A stretch of 64,000 bases of DNA from Bacillus sp. V2I10 (GCF_030817055.1 NZ_JAUSYV010000001.1:3062001-3126000), one strand, 5' to 3'. Shown: positions 51,649 to 60,376, counted from the stretch's first letter. Notes: generated by a model not told the origin, from the letters alone. Numbers and translations: made by a program.

Positions 51649-52590
51649 ATGTTTAAAGTTTTCTTGGGAATCATCTCTGTTACTCTTGTTTGGGGGTATA
51701 CATGGGTTACGATGAAAATAGCAATTAGTGACATCCCCCCGATTTTATTTTCATCTTTACGTTTATTAATTGGAGCGATTCCTTTGTTTATCCTTCTCAT
51801 AATACAAAGGAAAAGGCTTAAAGCAGGTAAGGAGAATTATAAAAACTATCTCATCATGAGCTTGTTCATGGCTTTAGGTTATATGGGAATATTGACTTAT
51901 GGTATGCAATTTGTTGATTCAGGAAAAACTTCTGTTTTAGTGTACACAATGCCTATATTTGTTACAATTATTAGTCATTTTAAATTAAATGAGAAAGTTA
52001 CTATTTATAAAATGGTGGGATTGATATTTTGTCTAGTTGGTCTTTTATTTATTTTAGGAACAGAAATTATTAATTTTGATCCAAAAGCAGTATTTGGAGA
52101 GTTATTAGTATTAATTTCAGCCCTTAGTTGGGCATCAGCAAATGTTTTTAGCAAACTAAAGTTCAAAAATATCGATATTATTCATATGAATGCTTGGCAA
52201 CTTATTATGGGAACAATATTTTTATTCATTTTCTCTTTAATATTAGAACCAAACCATTCAATCGAGTGGTCTAATGAGGCAGTTTTATCACTATTATTTA
52301 ATGGTTTGTTCTCAACTGCCTTTACATTTGTAGTTTGGTTCTGGGTACTTAAAAAAATAGATGCTTCGAAAGCATCTATGGCATTAATGTTTGTTCCTAT
52401 TCTAGGTATTATATTTGGATGGCTACAACTTGGGGAGATCATAACAATTGGTATTATTATTGGTGCACTTCTAATATGTGCTGGTATCTTTATGAACATG
52501 TACAATTTTAAAAGCACTACAACAATAAATAAAAAAGGGGATGTATCATGCGAAAAATGTATTAATAGATTAAGGTCAAAATTCAACTAA
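51649..52590 (+). CDS. EamA/DMT-family transporter
   Basis: A 313-residue ten-helix drug/metabolite transporter with two EamA halves (about 5-135 and 150-285). Marks are VTLVWGYTWVTMKIAI (about 7-22) and the mirrored GELLVLISALSWASANVFSK (about 149-168). AAAGGGG precedes the ATG. The C-terminal tail includes a CEKC motif. Such carriers usually export amino acids or metabolites. It pairs with the divergent LysR gene. Confidence 0.88.
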   Translation: MFKVFLGIISVTLVWGYTWVTMKIAISDIPPILFSSLRLLIGAIPLFILLIIQRKRLKAGKENYKNYLIMSLFMALGYMGILTYGMQFVDSGKTSVLVYTMPIFVTIISHFKLNEKVTIYKMVGLIFCLVGLLFILGTEIINFDPKAVFGELLVLISALSWASANVFSKLKFKNIDIIHMNAWQLIMGTIFLFIFSLILEPNHSIEWSNEAVLSLLFNGLFSTAFTFVVWFWVLKKIDASKASMALMFVPILGIIFGWLQLGEIITIGIIIGALLICAGIFMNMYNFKSTTTINKKGDVSCEKCINRLRSKFN

Positions 52591-52613
52591 TCATTTCCTA
52601 TCAAATAGTGGCC

Positions 52614-52638
52614 AAAAGGTATCTTATTTACCTTTTAA
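52614..52638 (+). terminator. Terminator after the EamA gene
   Basis: AAAAGGTA and TACCTTTT form a short stem 25 bases after the stop codon. The T tract is weak. Confidence 0.45.
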
Positions 52639-52669
52639 CGTCACCCATTTCCTTTTTTTGCAAACGGAT

Positions 52670-52764
52670 GGCGATTGTTGAAGGGTAAGGTTTCGGTAGG
52701 TCTTACCTCTAATTTAAGTTGTTGTTTTTATTCAAGAATCGGGCGCTTTCAACAATCGGGCCAT
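52670..52764. repeat. Cluster of three dispersed repeat units
   Basis: GGCGATTGTTGAAGG (plus, 52670), then the reverse complements GCGCCCGATTCTTGAA (52731-52745) and GGCCCGATTGTTGAAA (52747-52762). Confidence 0.65.
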
Positions 52765-52849
52765 ATGACTCCTTTACTGAAAGCAGCTTAGGGTTCATTT
52801 AGTTTGTTATTTATTAAGTTTTATATGGTTTATTATTTAGACATTTGCA

Positions 52850-53062
52850 GCACGGATTAGTCAGTAAAACAATTAAAGTGCGGACATTGATCGTGTCGGG
52901 CAGCATCACTGACATCCACCTCATGGAAAGGTTGACGAGGGAATTTTGGAGCTAAGACTCTGTGAGACATGGGAGGGTTGACCTCCATGAGACATGTGGA
53001 CATCCACCAGTGCAACCATACTTTTACTACCTAACCACTTTTTGGATAGGAGTGGTTAGGCA
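52850..53062. other. GC-richer island with direct repeats and hairpins
   Basis: Unlike the AT-rich surroundings, this stretch repeats GACATCCACC (52911-52920 and 52999-53008). It also repeats a CATGG..AGGTTGAC block (52923 and 52968). It has a CATGGGAGG/CCTCCATG hairpin (52968-52989) and ends in CCTAACCACT/AGTGGTTAGG (53030-53062). No continuous ORF. It is either a structured RNA gene or an insertion-element relic. Confidence 0.4.
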
Positions 53063-53279
53063 GTTAAGAACTTTTTTTCTCTAACACACCAAAAATATCC
53101 TTACTTTCAACTTACATCCATAACTTTGATGTCTAATTAAAATAAAACATGATGAAATCTTAAGAAAAAGCTAATAATCCAGAGTTATTCCTTTCTTTAT
53201 AGAGGGAGTTTAATTGAAGAGTGTATTTCAATTAATAGGATTCAAATAATTTTTCTTCTAAACGAAGAGTGATTCTTTG

Positions 53280-53630
53280 TTATCTAAAGTCATCCCAAGT
53301 TAAATCGAGTGTTAATATTCCAGCCTGTTTTTCTTTACCAAGTTGATTTATGCTTTTTGTTGCTAACTCTGGCTTTCGAAAACAAACTAGTTCTTTGTAA
53401 TACCCAAACTTTCGACAAATATCTGGTCTAACAGAATGTATACCGCATCTATCTTTATTTAAATCATAGAAAATACATGTTCCATAATATCTTTTTTGAT
53501 TCTCAAGCTCTGATCGTAATTTTATAGGCATTGATTTTATTTTCTTTTTTATTTTCTTAACTTCTCTTTCACTAATAGGAACAGGGCCACAACACAAACC
53601 TTTACAACCTTGACAAGGTAATGTCTCCAT
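53280..53630 (-). CDS. YkgJ-type cysteine cluster protein (UPF0153)
   Basis: A 116-residue protein with the YkgJ Cys pattern CQGCKGLCCGPVPISE (about 5-20), YGTCIFYDLNKDRCGIHSVRPDICRKFG (partly quoted here) and a later VCF. It is predicted to bind Zn or an Fe-S cluster. GAGAGGTG precedes the ATG at 53630. A strong hairpin with T tract lies in its leader. Confidence 0.82.
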   Translation of the reverse strand: METLPCQGCKGLCCGPVPISEREVKKIKKKIKSMPIKLRSELENQKRYYGTCIFYDLNKDRCGIHSVRPDICRKFGYYKELVCFRKPELATKSINQLGKEKQAGILTLDLTWDDFR

Positions 53631-53671
53631 ATGTACACCTCTCAATAATTTATTGAATATGAAACGAATAA

Positions 53672-53702
53672 AAAAGCCTCGCAAAAACGCGAGGCTTTAA
53701 AA
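53672..53702. terminator. Terminator in the ykgJ leader
   Basis: AAAGCCTCGC and GCGAGGCTTT with a five-base loop and A/T flanks on both sides, 42 bases upstream of the YkgJ start. It could end plus transcripts or attenuate ykgJ. Confidence 0.75.
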
Positions 53703-53885
53703 ATATAATTGTATAGAGGGCCATGAGCTTTTATTTTATATGGAAAATAAACCCAAGCTCAGACCATATGGTACGGTGAAAATGTTATTCTTATTATATT
53801 ATAACAAAAATTCGTGAAATTCCAAAGAGAAAGAATTTATTTAAGTTTTGAGTCTTAATCTGCCTAATAAGAGATTTTCTTCTTC

Positions 53886-54434
53886 GGTAGTTCAGCAGCT
53901 CCAACTGAACGCCGCATCAAAGCAGTAGCGACTGTGAGTGCAGTGGATATCGGTGCTATGTTCCGAGGAGAAGGTAGCATTGAAACACAATTGCAAACAC
54001 TTGAGGCGGTTGCGAAGCAGCGTACTGCAGAAGCAAATGGAACAGAAGCGCATTTCCTTACTTATGCACCTGATACGCTTGAAGAAATTGATGAAAATAC
54101 ACCTGTGCTTATGCGTGAAGCTTATGACTACTATAGAACGCCTAGAGCACAGCACCCTAATTCTCCAAATCGATTCCTATTTACAAGCGTTGACAAACTC
54201 ATGGCATTCTCAGCAACAGACCAAATCAGAACCTACCTGACTCAACCGATGTTATTGATTGTAGGAACCGAGGCTGACACACGCGTTTACAGCGAACAAT
54301 TCTACGAATTGTCGAATGGACCAAAGGAATTGTTCTGGGTTGAGGGAGCAACGCATGTTGCTATGTATGATATCCCAGAATATATAGGTCAATCTGTACC
54401 TAAGTTAACAGATTTCTTTGGCAAGAATCTTTAA
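53886..54434 (+). pseudogene. Alpha/beta hydrolase, N-terminally truncated
   Basis: An open frame of about 180 codons matches the second part of a dienelactone-hydrolase-like alpha/beta hydrolase: SAAPTERRIKAVATVSAVDI, LTQPMLLIVGTEADTRVYSE with the acid residue, and GATHVAMYD with the catalytic His. The nucleophile elbow is missing, and the frame opens after a TAA with no start codon. A fragment of another such hydrolase lies at 54824. Confidence 0.75.
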
Positions 54435-54495
54435 GAAATAAGAAAGTAGCATCCAACATGTTTTTATAAAACAGAAGCTTGGTATCATTAAGAAT

Positions 54496-54532
54496 AAAGC
54501 CGTTTTCCTAGTCATTTTAGGAAAACGGCTTT
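54496..54532. terminator. Bidirectional terminator
   Basis: AAAGCCGTTTTCCTA pairs with TAGGAAAACGGCTTT. Confidence 0.8.
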
Positions 54533-54605
54533 ATTTTGCTTCAGATATGAAGCTGAATAACATTTGAATTTAAATTTGTACAGAAACTAATTCTTATTTA
54601 ATATA

Positions 54606-54810
54606 ATGGCCCTTATGTAGAAGAACTTCAGTATCCGCTTACTCAGTTAAACTGGCCCGATTGTTGAGCAGAAGTCTTGAAACCACTCTTCAACTAAACC
54701 GCCCGATTGCTTAATACCAATTATTTCAAAATTAGGTGATTAACTCAATCTTTTATTCCAGTAAAAAGGGCACTTACCTTATTACAGATAAGCGCCCGAT
54801 TGTGAAATAA
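54606..54810 (+). repeat. Array of four dispersed repeat units
   Basis: GGCCCTTATGTAGAAGAAC (54608), GGCCCGATTGTTGAGCAGAA (54654), CGCCCGATTGCTTAATACC (54700) and GCGCCCGATTGTGAAATAA (54792-54810). This is the densest cluster in the window. Confidence 0.7.
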
Positions 54811-54823
54811 AAATCAGCTAGTT

Positions 54824-54925
54824 TTAGTTTAATGTATCTCTAAATGTACTTTGTGCTGATTCTACATTGTATTTAGGTGTGTATGGATCACTAAATCCGT
54901 GTTGACCCTTACATATATGTATATC
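54824..54925 (-). pseudogene. Dienelactone-hydrolase C-terminal scrap
   Basis: A minus frame ends ICKGQHGFSDPYTPKYNVES, then AQSTFRDTLN and stop. The HGF motif holds the catalytic His of this family. No upstream part. Otherwise 54926-55127 is empty. Confidence 0.5.
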
Positions 54926-55127
54926 TATATTCTTTATTTAATGTTGAAATTAGTTCATCAACATGAGATGTTGGATTCGCAATAAGCGTATTTCTTTTGT
55001 TAGCATGATCAGTTCATCCTCACCTATATACCAACTTATATTGTTTAAATATATGGCTAACAAGGGTTCATGAGTAGATGATCTAAATGGAGGTTCTTAT
55101 CACGGTGAAAAATAATTATAAAAAACA

Positions 55128-56246
55128 TTATTTTTTTTTATTTTGATGTATTTTTTTCCTTAAAGCATTGACTGCTAATAAGAGTAAAGGAAGAACAAGT
55201 CCGTATGTTGTGGCATATAGTGGCCATATTTCTTTATCATATGTTGCTTGGTGGATCACATTGGGATGTACAATTAAGGAAAGTGAAACGACGATCATCC
55301 CTAAAGGTATAGTAAGTGGGCGATAATTGTTTAATTTCAACGTTTGTGCAAGACCGATAACGGACGCGTAAAAATAAAACGTCATTTTAAAATAAATCGT
55401 GATAAACCACATGCAGGCCATTATGGCTTCTATCCGTTGCAAAAAATCCCCTACGTTTATCTTCCTGGCCAAAGCATAACTCGGATACATCTGCCTTGCT
55501 GAGTTATCCGCGCCCAAAACGATAATAGTTAAAAAGATAATGATGCATAAACAGAATCCGCCGATTAGTATTCCGATAAAAAAGGTTTTTTCAGCTGCTT
55601 TTGGTTGATTCACTGAAACAGGAAAAATCATTAATAAAACAATCAAAGGTAAAGAAAAAAAACTTGTAAAAAGAAAAACAGCACGGATCATCGGGTTTAT
55701 TCCTGTTTCCAATACGGGTTGTATGTTTTCAAAATTCCATTGTACAGGAGGTAATAAGACTGTAACCACTAGAATTATGAATAAAAAAACAAAGACAGGA
55801 AATAAAATTTCTGCAGAACGTGCCAACGTTTCAAGACCAAGACGAATTCCCATAATTAAAATGCATGAGAAAATAACATGGATAGCTTCGATTGGCGTAT
55901 CCGGCATGATCTGTGTAGTCATGAAAGTTCCCACATAAAGCAATAGTTCTGCCGCGGACAAAAGTGAAAAGAAAACAAAAGTAAGAGAAACCGCCCTACC
56001 TATCCATCTGCCAAGAAGTATTTCATTCATTTCGACGATTGTCATCGTCGGGAACATCCTGCCTACGGCATTGTATAAAACCACCAATAATAAACCTACG
56101 CCAGTACTGACTAAAGCTGCGATCCAAGCATCTTGTTTTACTTCTTTAGCCAGACTTCCAGGAACCAATAAGATGGTCGTACCTATAGAAAATAAAATAA
56201 CAAATATTGCAAATTGCCTTGTACTAATTTTAAAATTATTTACCAT
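55128..56246 (-). CDS. GerAB-type spore germination permease
   Basis: A 372-residue, ten-helix APC-type protein of the endospore germination permease family (GerAB/GerKB). Family marks are ISTRQFAIFVILFSIGTTIL (about 7-26) and a late MTFYFYASVIGLAQTLKL. It is the nutrient-binding membrane subunit in germinant receptors. No gerAA or gerAC partner is adjacent, so it is an orphan subunit. ATG 56246 is chosen with a GGGAAG site; ATG 56261 is possible. Confidence 0.85.
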   Translation of the reverse strand: MVNNFKISTRQFAIFVILFSIGTTILLVPGSLAKEVKQDAWIAALVSTGVGLLLVVLYNAVGRMFPTMTIVEMNEILLGRWIGRAVSLTFVFFSLLSAAELLLYVGTFMTTQIMPDTPIEAIHVIFSCILIMGIRLGLETLARSAEILFPVFVFLFIILVVTVLLPPVQWNFENIQPVLETGINPMIRAVFLFTSFFSLPLIVLLMIFPVSVNQPKAAEKTFFIGILIGGFCLCIIIFLTIIVLGADNSARQMYPSYALARKINVGDFLQRIEAIMACMWFITIYFKMTFYFYASVIGLAQTLKLNNYRPLTIPLGMIVVSLSLIVHPNVIHQATYDKEIWPLYATTYGLVLPLLLLAVNALRKKIHQNKKK

Positions 56247-56502
56247 AGTCCAACTTCCCATCAATGTTTATAATCCTTATTGTTGACTTTGTTTTGTTAG
56301 AATAAACTCTAGTCTTTTAGAAACAGTCTTCCCTAAAACTCTTTTTGAGTTATTTGTCTCTAGTTCCTTTCTAGCAGTAGTTTAAGTACAATCATTCAAT
56401 CTTTTTATCGAGTAAACTGACAATGTAAATAAAAAAACGAATATCAAACACTACTTTTAGGTAGTATCTGATATTCGAATTACAGTTCAATATGATATTT
56501 GA

Positions 56503-57054
56503 TTATTTTCTTAAGGTTTTTAATGCACCGCTCCAAGCAACAACTTGGTCAAGCATTTCATTTACATTATTAAGGTGCAAGTCAGCTGGTTTAAATATAG
56601 TATAGTTTTCAAAGTCGGTAAATAAGGACAATGTAGGATGTACACGGACATCTGCAATCATTAATTCACCCAAGATTCCTCGTAAATGTTCAGCTGCACG
56701 AGCACCACCAGTTGAACCATAACTAACGATACCTGCTGCTTTGTTATTCCAGGCTTCACGAGCGAAATCAAGTGCATTTTTTAAGGCTCCTGTTATACTG
56801 TGATTATATTCCTGAACGATAAATACGAATCCATCCAAGCTGTTAAGTTTTTCGTTCCAAGCTGCAATTCCTGGTTCAGTCCCATCAGTTGTTCCTAAAA
56901 AAGGTAATTGATAATCAGCAATATCTACGATTTCATAGTTTGCATCTCCACGTTTGTCAGCAATTCCTTTAACCCATTCTCCCACTTGCGGGCTAACTCG
57001 CCCTTGCCTTGTACTACCTAAAATAATTCCAATATTTAATTTCTCATTTGTCAT
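56503..57054 (-). CDS. NADPH-dependent FMN reductase
   Basis: A 183-residue flavodoxin-like reductase. LGSTRQGRVSPQVGEWV (about 12-28) binds FMN phosphate, FVFIVQEYNHSITGALKNALDF (shortened) is the dimer motif, and SYGSTGGARAAEHLR the second loop. GGAGGAAG precedes the ATG. It is last of four genes after doxX, pirin and marR. Quinone or azo reduction is likely. Confidence 0.9.
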   Translation of the reverse strand: MTNEKLNIGIILGSTRQGRVSPQVGEWVKGIADKRGDANYEIVDIADYQLPFLGTTDGTEPGIAAWNEKLNSLDGFVFIVQEYNHSITGALKNALDFAREAWNNKAAGIVSYGSTGGARAAEHLRGILGELMIADVRVHPTLSLFTDFENYTIFKPADLHLNNVNEMLDQVVAWSGALKTLRK

Positions 57055-57084
57055 TGTTTCTTCCTCCTGTATAGCTTTTTAAAT

Positions 57085-57537
57085 TTATATTTCCAAATTC
57101 TGTGCACCTATTCCTATTTTCTTTAATAAATGAATTAGCTGCTCTTTCTCTTCGTTAGTAATGAATGAAACATTTTCTGAGATTGTTGCAACGTGTTTTG
57201 GGAAAATCTCGTCAAAAAGTGCTCTTCCTTCTTCCGTTAGGACGACATTAGAAGCCCTTCTATCCTTAGGGTTTGCTTGTCTTTCTACAAGCCCTTTCTT
57301 TTCTAACTTATCTACGACATAGGTGATACTTCCACTTGGAATAGAGAACGCCTCACTGATCTTTTGGACAGGATGCGGACCTTTACTGTAAAGCAATTCA
57401 AGAATCATAAAATTTTCCTTACTAATATTATGACTTTCAATATCTTTCAGTATGTTTTCAGCAACAGCTTTGGAAGCTTTCATCCAAACACGAAACAATC
57501 TCAAATCCAACTGACTTTGTTCATCTCCTTGATACAT
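57085..57537 (-). CDS. MarR-family regulator
   Basis: A 150-residue MarR protein with winged helix (about 45-110): GPHPVQKISEAFSIPSGSIT, then VDKLEKKGLVERQANPKDRR. GGAGG precedes the ATG. It resembles MhqR/OhrR-type sensors of quinones or peroxides. It lies inside the operon it probably controls through the TATCCTAA repeats at 58757-58811. One Cys is not evident near the N-terminus. Confidence 0.87.
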   Translation of the reverse strand: MYQGDEQSQLDLRLFRVWMKASKAVAENILKDIESHNISKENFMILELLYSKGPHPVQKISEAFSIPSGSITYVVDKLEKKGLVERQANPKDRRASNVVLTEEGRALFDEIFPKHVATISENVSFITNEEKEQLIHLLKKIGIGAQNLEI

Positions 57538-57581
57538 TCACCGAACCTCCTATTACAATAATTTTAAAAATTCAATTTAAG

Positions 57582-58349
57582 TTATCTTGGTTTTCTGTAT
57601 AAAGGATAGTCAACTTCAGTCGGAACTTCAATTAGGAAGATTCTAAGGTCTTTATCTAAAGCTTGAATTGCTACTTCTCCCTCCTGACTTGATTGAACGA
57701 TAACAAAATCTTTATGTGCAAAACGAGTGGGTTCATTCGTTTCTAATGAAAAAGCTCCATCGCCTCTAATCGCTAGACCAGCTAATGTCCGGTTTTGCGA
57801 AAGTCTATGAGTATATACCGTTCCATTTGGAATACGGATATCCCACATGTCCGCATCTGTCACAATTTTCATGTGTGAATCGTTTCCTAGTATTGTCTTA
57901 ATCGTCACACCTTCTTTATCTATTACGGGAAAATCCTGAGAGCTGTATTGTAAATAAGTTGGTGTACGTTTTATTGCCTGGCTTAAATGTGGTTCAAACC
58001 AGATTTGAAAAGCTTCCGAAGGTTCTTTTACTGCTTCTGCATGATACACACCGGAGCCAGTTTGCATGAGTTGGGCTTCTCCTTCACCTACAACACTTTC
58101 TGTACCAAGCGTATCACGATGATACGTTTTACCCTTGATTACATAAGTGATGATTTCAAAACCTTGATGTGGATGTAGTCCAATCTCTGCGGGTCCATGA
58201 GTATGCCCCCAAGCCCAGTAAAATAGTGGTCCTAGCCTATTTATTAATGATCCTTCTCCAGAAAAGCCAATCGGTTTTTGTTCTTCTATTTTACCGCCAT
58301 CGAACTGCCCATACGCTTGATCCTGTGGTTTGATAATTTGAATTTTCAT
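57582..58349 (-). CDS. Pirin-family protein
   Basis: A 255-residue bicupin. The N-terminal cupin keeps metal ligands in AEIGLHPHQGFEIITYV and TGSGVYHAEAV (two His, one His, one Glu). Related YhhW acts as a quercetinase or quinone-dioxygenase-like enzyme. The ATG at 58349 lies six bases after GGAGAG; the ATG at 58355 is too close. Second gene of the redox operon. Confidence 0.88.
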   Translation of the reverse strand: MKIQIIKPQDQAYGQFDGGKIEEQKPIGFSGEGSLINRLGPLFYWAWGHTHGPAEIGLHPHQGFEIITYVIKGKTYHRDTLGTESVVGEGEAQLMQTGSGVYHAEAVKEPSEAFQIWFEPHLSQAIKRTPTYLQYSSQDFPVIDKEGVTIKTILGNDSHMKIVTDADMWDIRIPNGTVYTHRLSQNRTLAGLAIRGDGAFSLETNEPTRFAHKDFVIVQSSQEGEVAIQALDKDLRIFLIEVPTEVDYPLYRKPR

Positions 58350-58383
58350 TTTCATCTCTCCTATACGTGATGTGAATAGGCAT

Positions 58384-58740
58384 TTATCCAAGCAAAGATC
58401 CAACATTGATAAGTAATACAATCAATCCTAAAATCAACAGAATTATCGGCATCATCATTTTGTTTGCAGGATCCTTAACTTTCATGTGTGTAAAAATTGC
58501 TCCCAACATTGTTCCTACAATTAACAAAGCACCCCACGCAGCTAATGTATCATTCCAAATACCTGAAATCACTAATACCGCCGAAATCACTTCTACCAGA
58601 CCTGTAAATACCCTAAAACCTGCTGGATGCCCATAACGCTTAAATTCATCCACCATTTGCTTTGAACTAAATTTCATAAACCCAAACATTAGGAATCCTA
58701 ACCCTAATATGCCTTGAAGAATAATTGATAAAATAGTCAT
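58384..58740 (-). CDS. DoxX-family membrane protein
   Basis: A 118-residue four-helix protein of the DoxX/MhqP type: LGLGFLMFGFMKFSSKQ (about 13-29), VEVISAVLVISGIW and AAWGALLIVGTMLGAIFTH. GGGAGAG precedes the ATG. First gene of the operon. In B. subtilis MhqP accompanies quinone detoxification under MhqR. Confidence 0.85.
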   Translation of the reverse strand: MTILSIILQGILGLGFLMFGFMKFSSKQMVDEFKRYGHPAGFRVFTGLVEVISAVLVISGIWNDTLAAWGALLIVGTMLGAIFTHMKVKDPANKMMMPIILLILGLIVLLINVGSLLG

Positions 58741-58756
58741 TTATTTTCTCTCCCTT

Positions 58757-58811
58757 TATCCTAATATTATTTATCCTAAAATTAGTACATTTTTATCCTA
58801 ACATTAGGATA
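58757..58811. promoter_or_regulatory. Triple MarR operator repeats
   Basis: TATCCTAATATTA (58757), TATCCTAAAATTAG (58772) and TATCCTAACATTAGGATA (58794-58811, palindromic) lie directly upstream of doxX. Probably sites for the MarR protein at 57085. Confidence 0.65.
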
Positions 58812-59081
58812 TATTTTGTGTCAACAAAAATAACCCGTTTTATTTATAACGAGCTCTAAAAATAAGTAGATGTATGTATTTTGATTTGGAAAATGGCGTG
58901 TTTTTTTGCCACCCTAATTGTCATACATAAGTATGGTGTAATGTATAAGGTGTCACTTTAGGAGGTAATTTGCACGGATTTTAAGTGCTATTTTGCGCAT
59001 CCAACTTTTATGGCTTTGGAATAATGATTGATCAAATTAATGATAATAACCTTGATAAACGAACAAAAAGAAAGAGCGTGT

Positions 59082-59116
59082 TTTGAAAAAAAGATTGATC
59101 AAAACATGCTCTTAAT
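59082..59116. terminator. Hairpin sharing the GATTGATC loop
   Basis: AGAGCGTGTTTTG pairs with CAAAACATGCTCT around AAAAAAAGATTGAT. The loop matches the one at 44041-44092. No gene lies between 58812 and 59235. Confidence 0.55.
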
Positions 59117-59202
59117 ATATTCATATGAATTCTTAGCAACTTCTATTCGAAATTCCCCCTTTTTATTTTTAATCGAGATAAGCCATAAGTAAAAGTATAG
59201 CA

Positions 59203-59237
59203 AAAAGCTCCTCTCTATTAAGAGAAGGGCTTTTTTT
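59203..59237. terminator. Terminator after the DNA-ligase remnant
   Basis: AAAAGCTCCTCTC pairs with GAGAAGGGCTTTT, with seven T residues. Confidence 0.65.
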
Positions 59238-59383
59238 ATGCTGTCCAATGTTCAAATGAAGGAATTCTCAAAATCCTTTTTTGGTTAGATTACGGTATTT
59301 AACAACGCCTTTTATCTCAGGCTCAAGGTAGATAAAATCATTGTTTTCGTTAACAATGTGCTTTTTGTATTCAGCATATAATT
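59236..59383 (-). pseudogene. ATP-dependent DNA ligase C-terminal scrap
   Basis: A minus frame YAEYKKHIVNENNDFIYLEP, then EIKGVVKYRNLTKKGF meets TGA. One base later LRIPSFEHWTA continues to a stop. IKGVVKYRNLTKKGFLRIPS is a typical end of Bacillus ATP-dependent DNA ligases. The rest is gone and the remnant is frameshifted. Confidence 0.5.
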
Positions 59384-59414
59384 ATGAGAACAAGGATTTA
59401 AGAGACCAATTAAT

Positions 59415-59433
59415 GGGCCAGATTATGGAACAA
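59415..59433 (+). repeat. Dispersed repeat copy (GGGCCAGATTATGGAACAA)
   Basis: Rightmost clear copy in the window. Confidence 0.6.
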
Positions 59434-59537
59434 CACATTTAAAAAGAACTGGTAAAGTTTCTTAAATATTGTAAAGAATTATACTTAAATTAACAGGTAC
59501 GTTAAGTTTAAGTACATTCCTTCACAAAGTTATAGAA

Positions 59538-59582
59538 AAAGCCGATCATCCTACTTAGGTAAAGGAAATCGGCTTTTTTTCT
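59538..59582. terminator. Hairpin AAAGCCGAT...ATCGGCTTT
   Basis: AAAAAGCCGAT and ATCGGCTTTTTTT enclose CCTACTTAGG. It lies about 90 bases after the SDR stop on the minus strand. Confidence 0.7.
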
Positions 59583-59668
59583 TTAATTAATTTTAAACAA
59601 TAACAATTGCAAAAGATGATTTCATCGAACCACACTTAAATATCATTTCATTTGTTCATACTGGAATG

Positions 59669-60376
59669 TTACCAATCGATTCGTTTTCCATCTCTAAAGA
59701 ATCCCCCACTAGGTCCTTCAGGTCCAATAGTCGCTAACCAAAGGATAGACTCAGCTGCTTGTTTGGGAGTTCTTGGAGCAGATGGTCCACCCATATCTGT
59801 ACTTACCCATCCCGGATCGACCGCGTTTATTTTGATATCACCATTGATTTCTGCAGCTACCAATTGTGTCAATCCATTTAGGGCAAATTTAGACAACTTA
59901 TAAGCTCCTACTCCTTGATAAGACATTTCGCTCATCGCCCCATATTCTGAGGAAACATTAATAATTCTCCCATAGCCTTGTTTTTCCATGAGGGGAATAA
60001 AGGAACGGATCACATGGTAAGCGCCGAAGAAATTAGTTGCCATCGTTCCCTCTAGAATTGAAGGTCCCATATTCAATAACTTTTCATTTTCATTCAAATA
60101 CACGCCAGCATTATTAATCAATACGTCTAATCTTCCATACCGATCATTTACTGTAATCGCAGCTTGATGGATGCTTTCTTGGTTATCTACGTCCATCACC
60201 ACAAAGGAAACGTCCAGATCTGACTGCTTAAGTTTCTGCGCAGCTTCATGACCATTCTCTGAATCCCGACTTGTCAAAATGACCTTAAAACCATTCAAAG
60301 CCAATTGTTTGGTCAGCTCATATCCAATTCCTCGATTCCCGCCGGTTACAAGCGCAACTTGTTTATCGTGTGACAT
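59669..60376 (-). CDS. Short-chain dehydrogenase/reductase
   Basis: A 235-residue classical SDR. The cofactor motif is TGGNRGIG (about 11-18), then NNAGVYLNE, catalytic Ser/Tyr/Lys in NVSSEYGAMSEMSYQGVGAYKLSK (shortened) and the PG motif DPGWVSTDMGG. The protein resembles carbonyl reductases. GGAGG precedes the ATG. It is 93 bases downstream of the ADH gene, probably one unit. Confidence 0.9.
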   Translation of the reverse strand: MSHDKQVALVTGGNRGIGYELTKQLALNGFKVILTSRDSENGHEAAQKLKQSDLDVSFVVMDVDNQESIHQAAITVNDRYGRLDVLINNAGVYLNENEKLLNMGPSILEGTMATNFFGAYHVIRSFIPLMEKQGYGRIINVSSEYGAMSEMSYQGVGAYKLSKFALNGLTQLVAAEINGDIKINAVDPGWVSTDMGGPSAPRTPKQAAESILWLATIGPEGPSGGFFRDGKRIDW

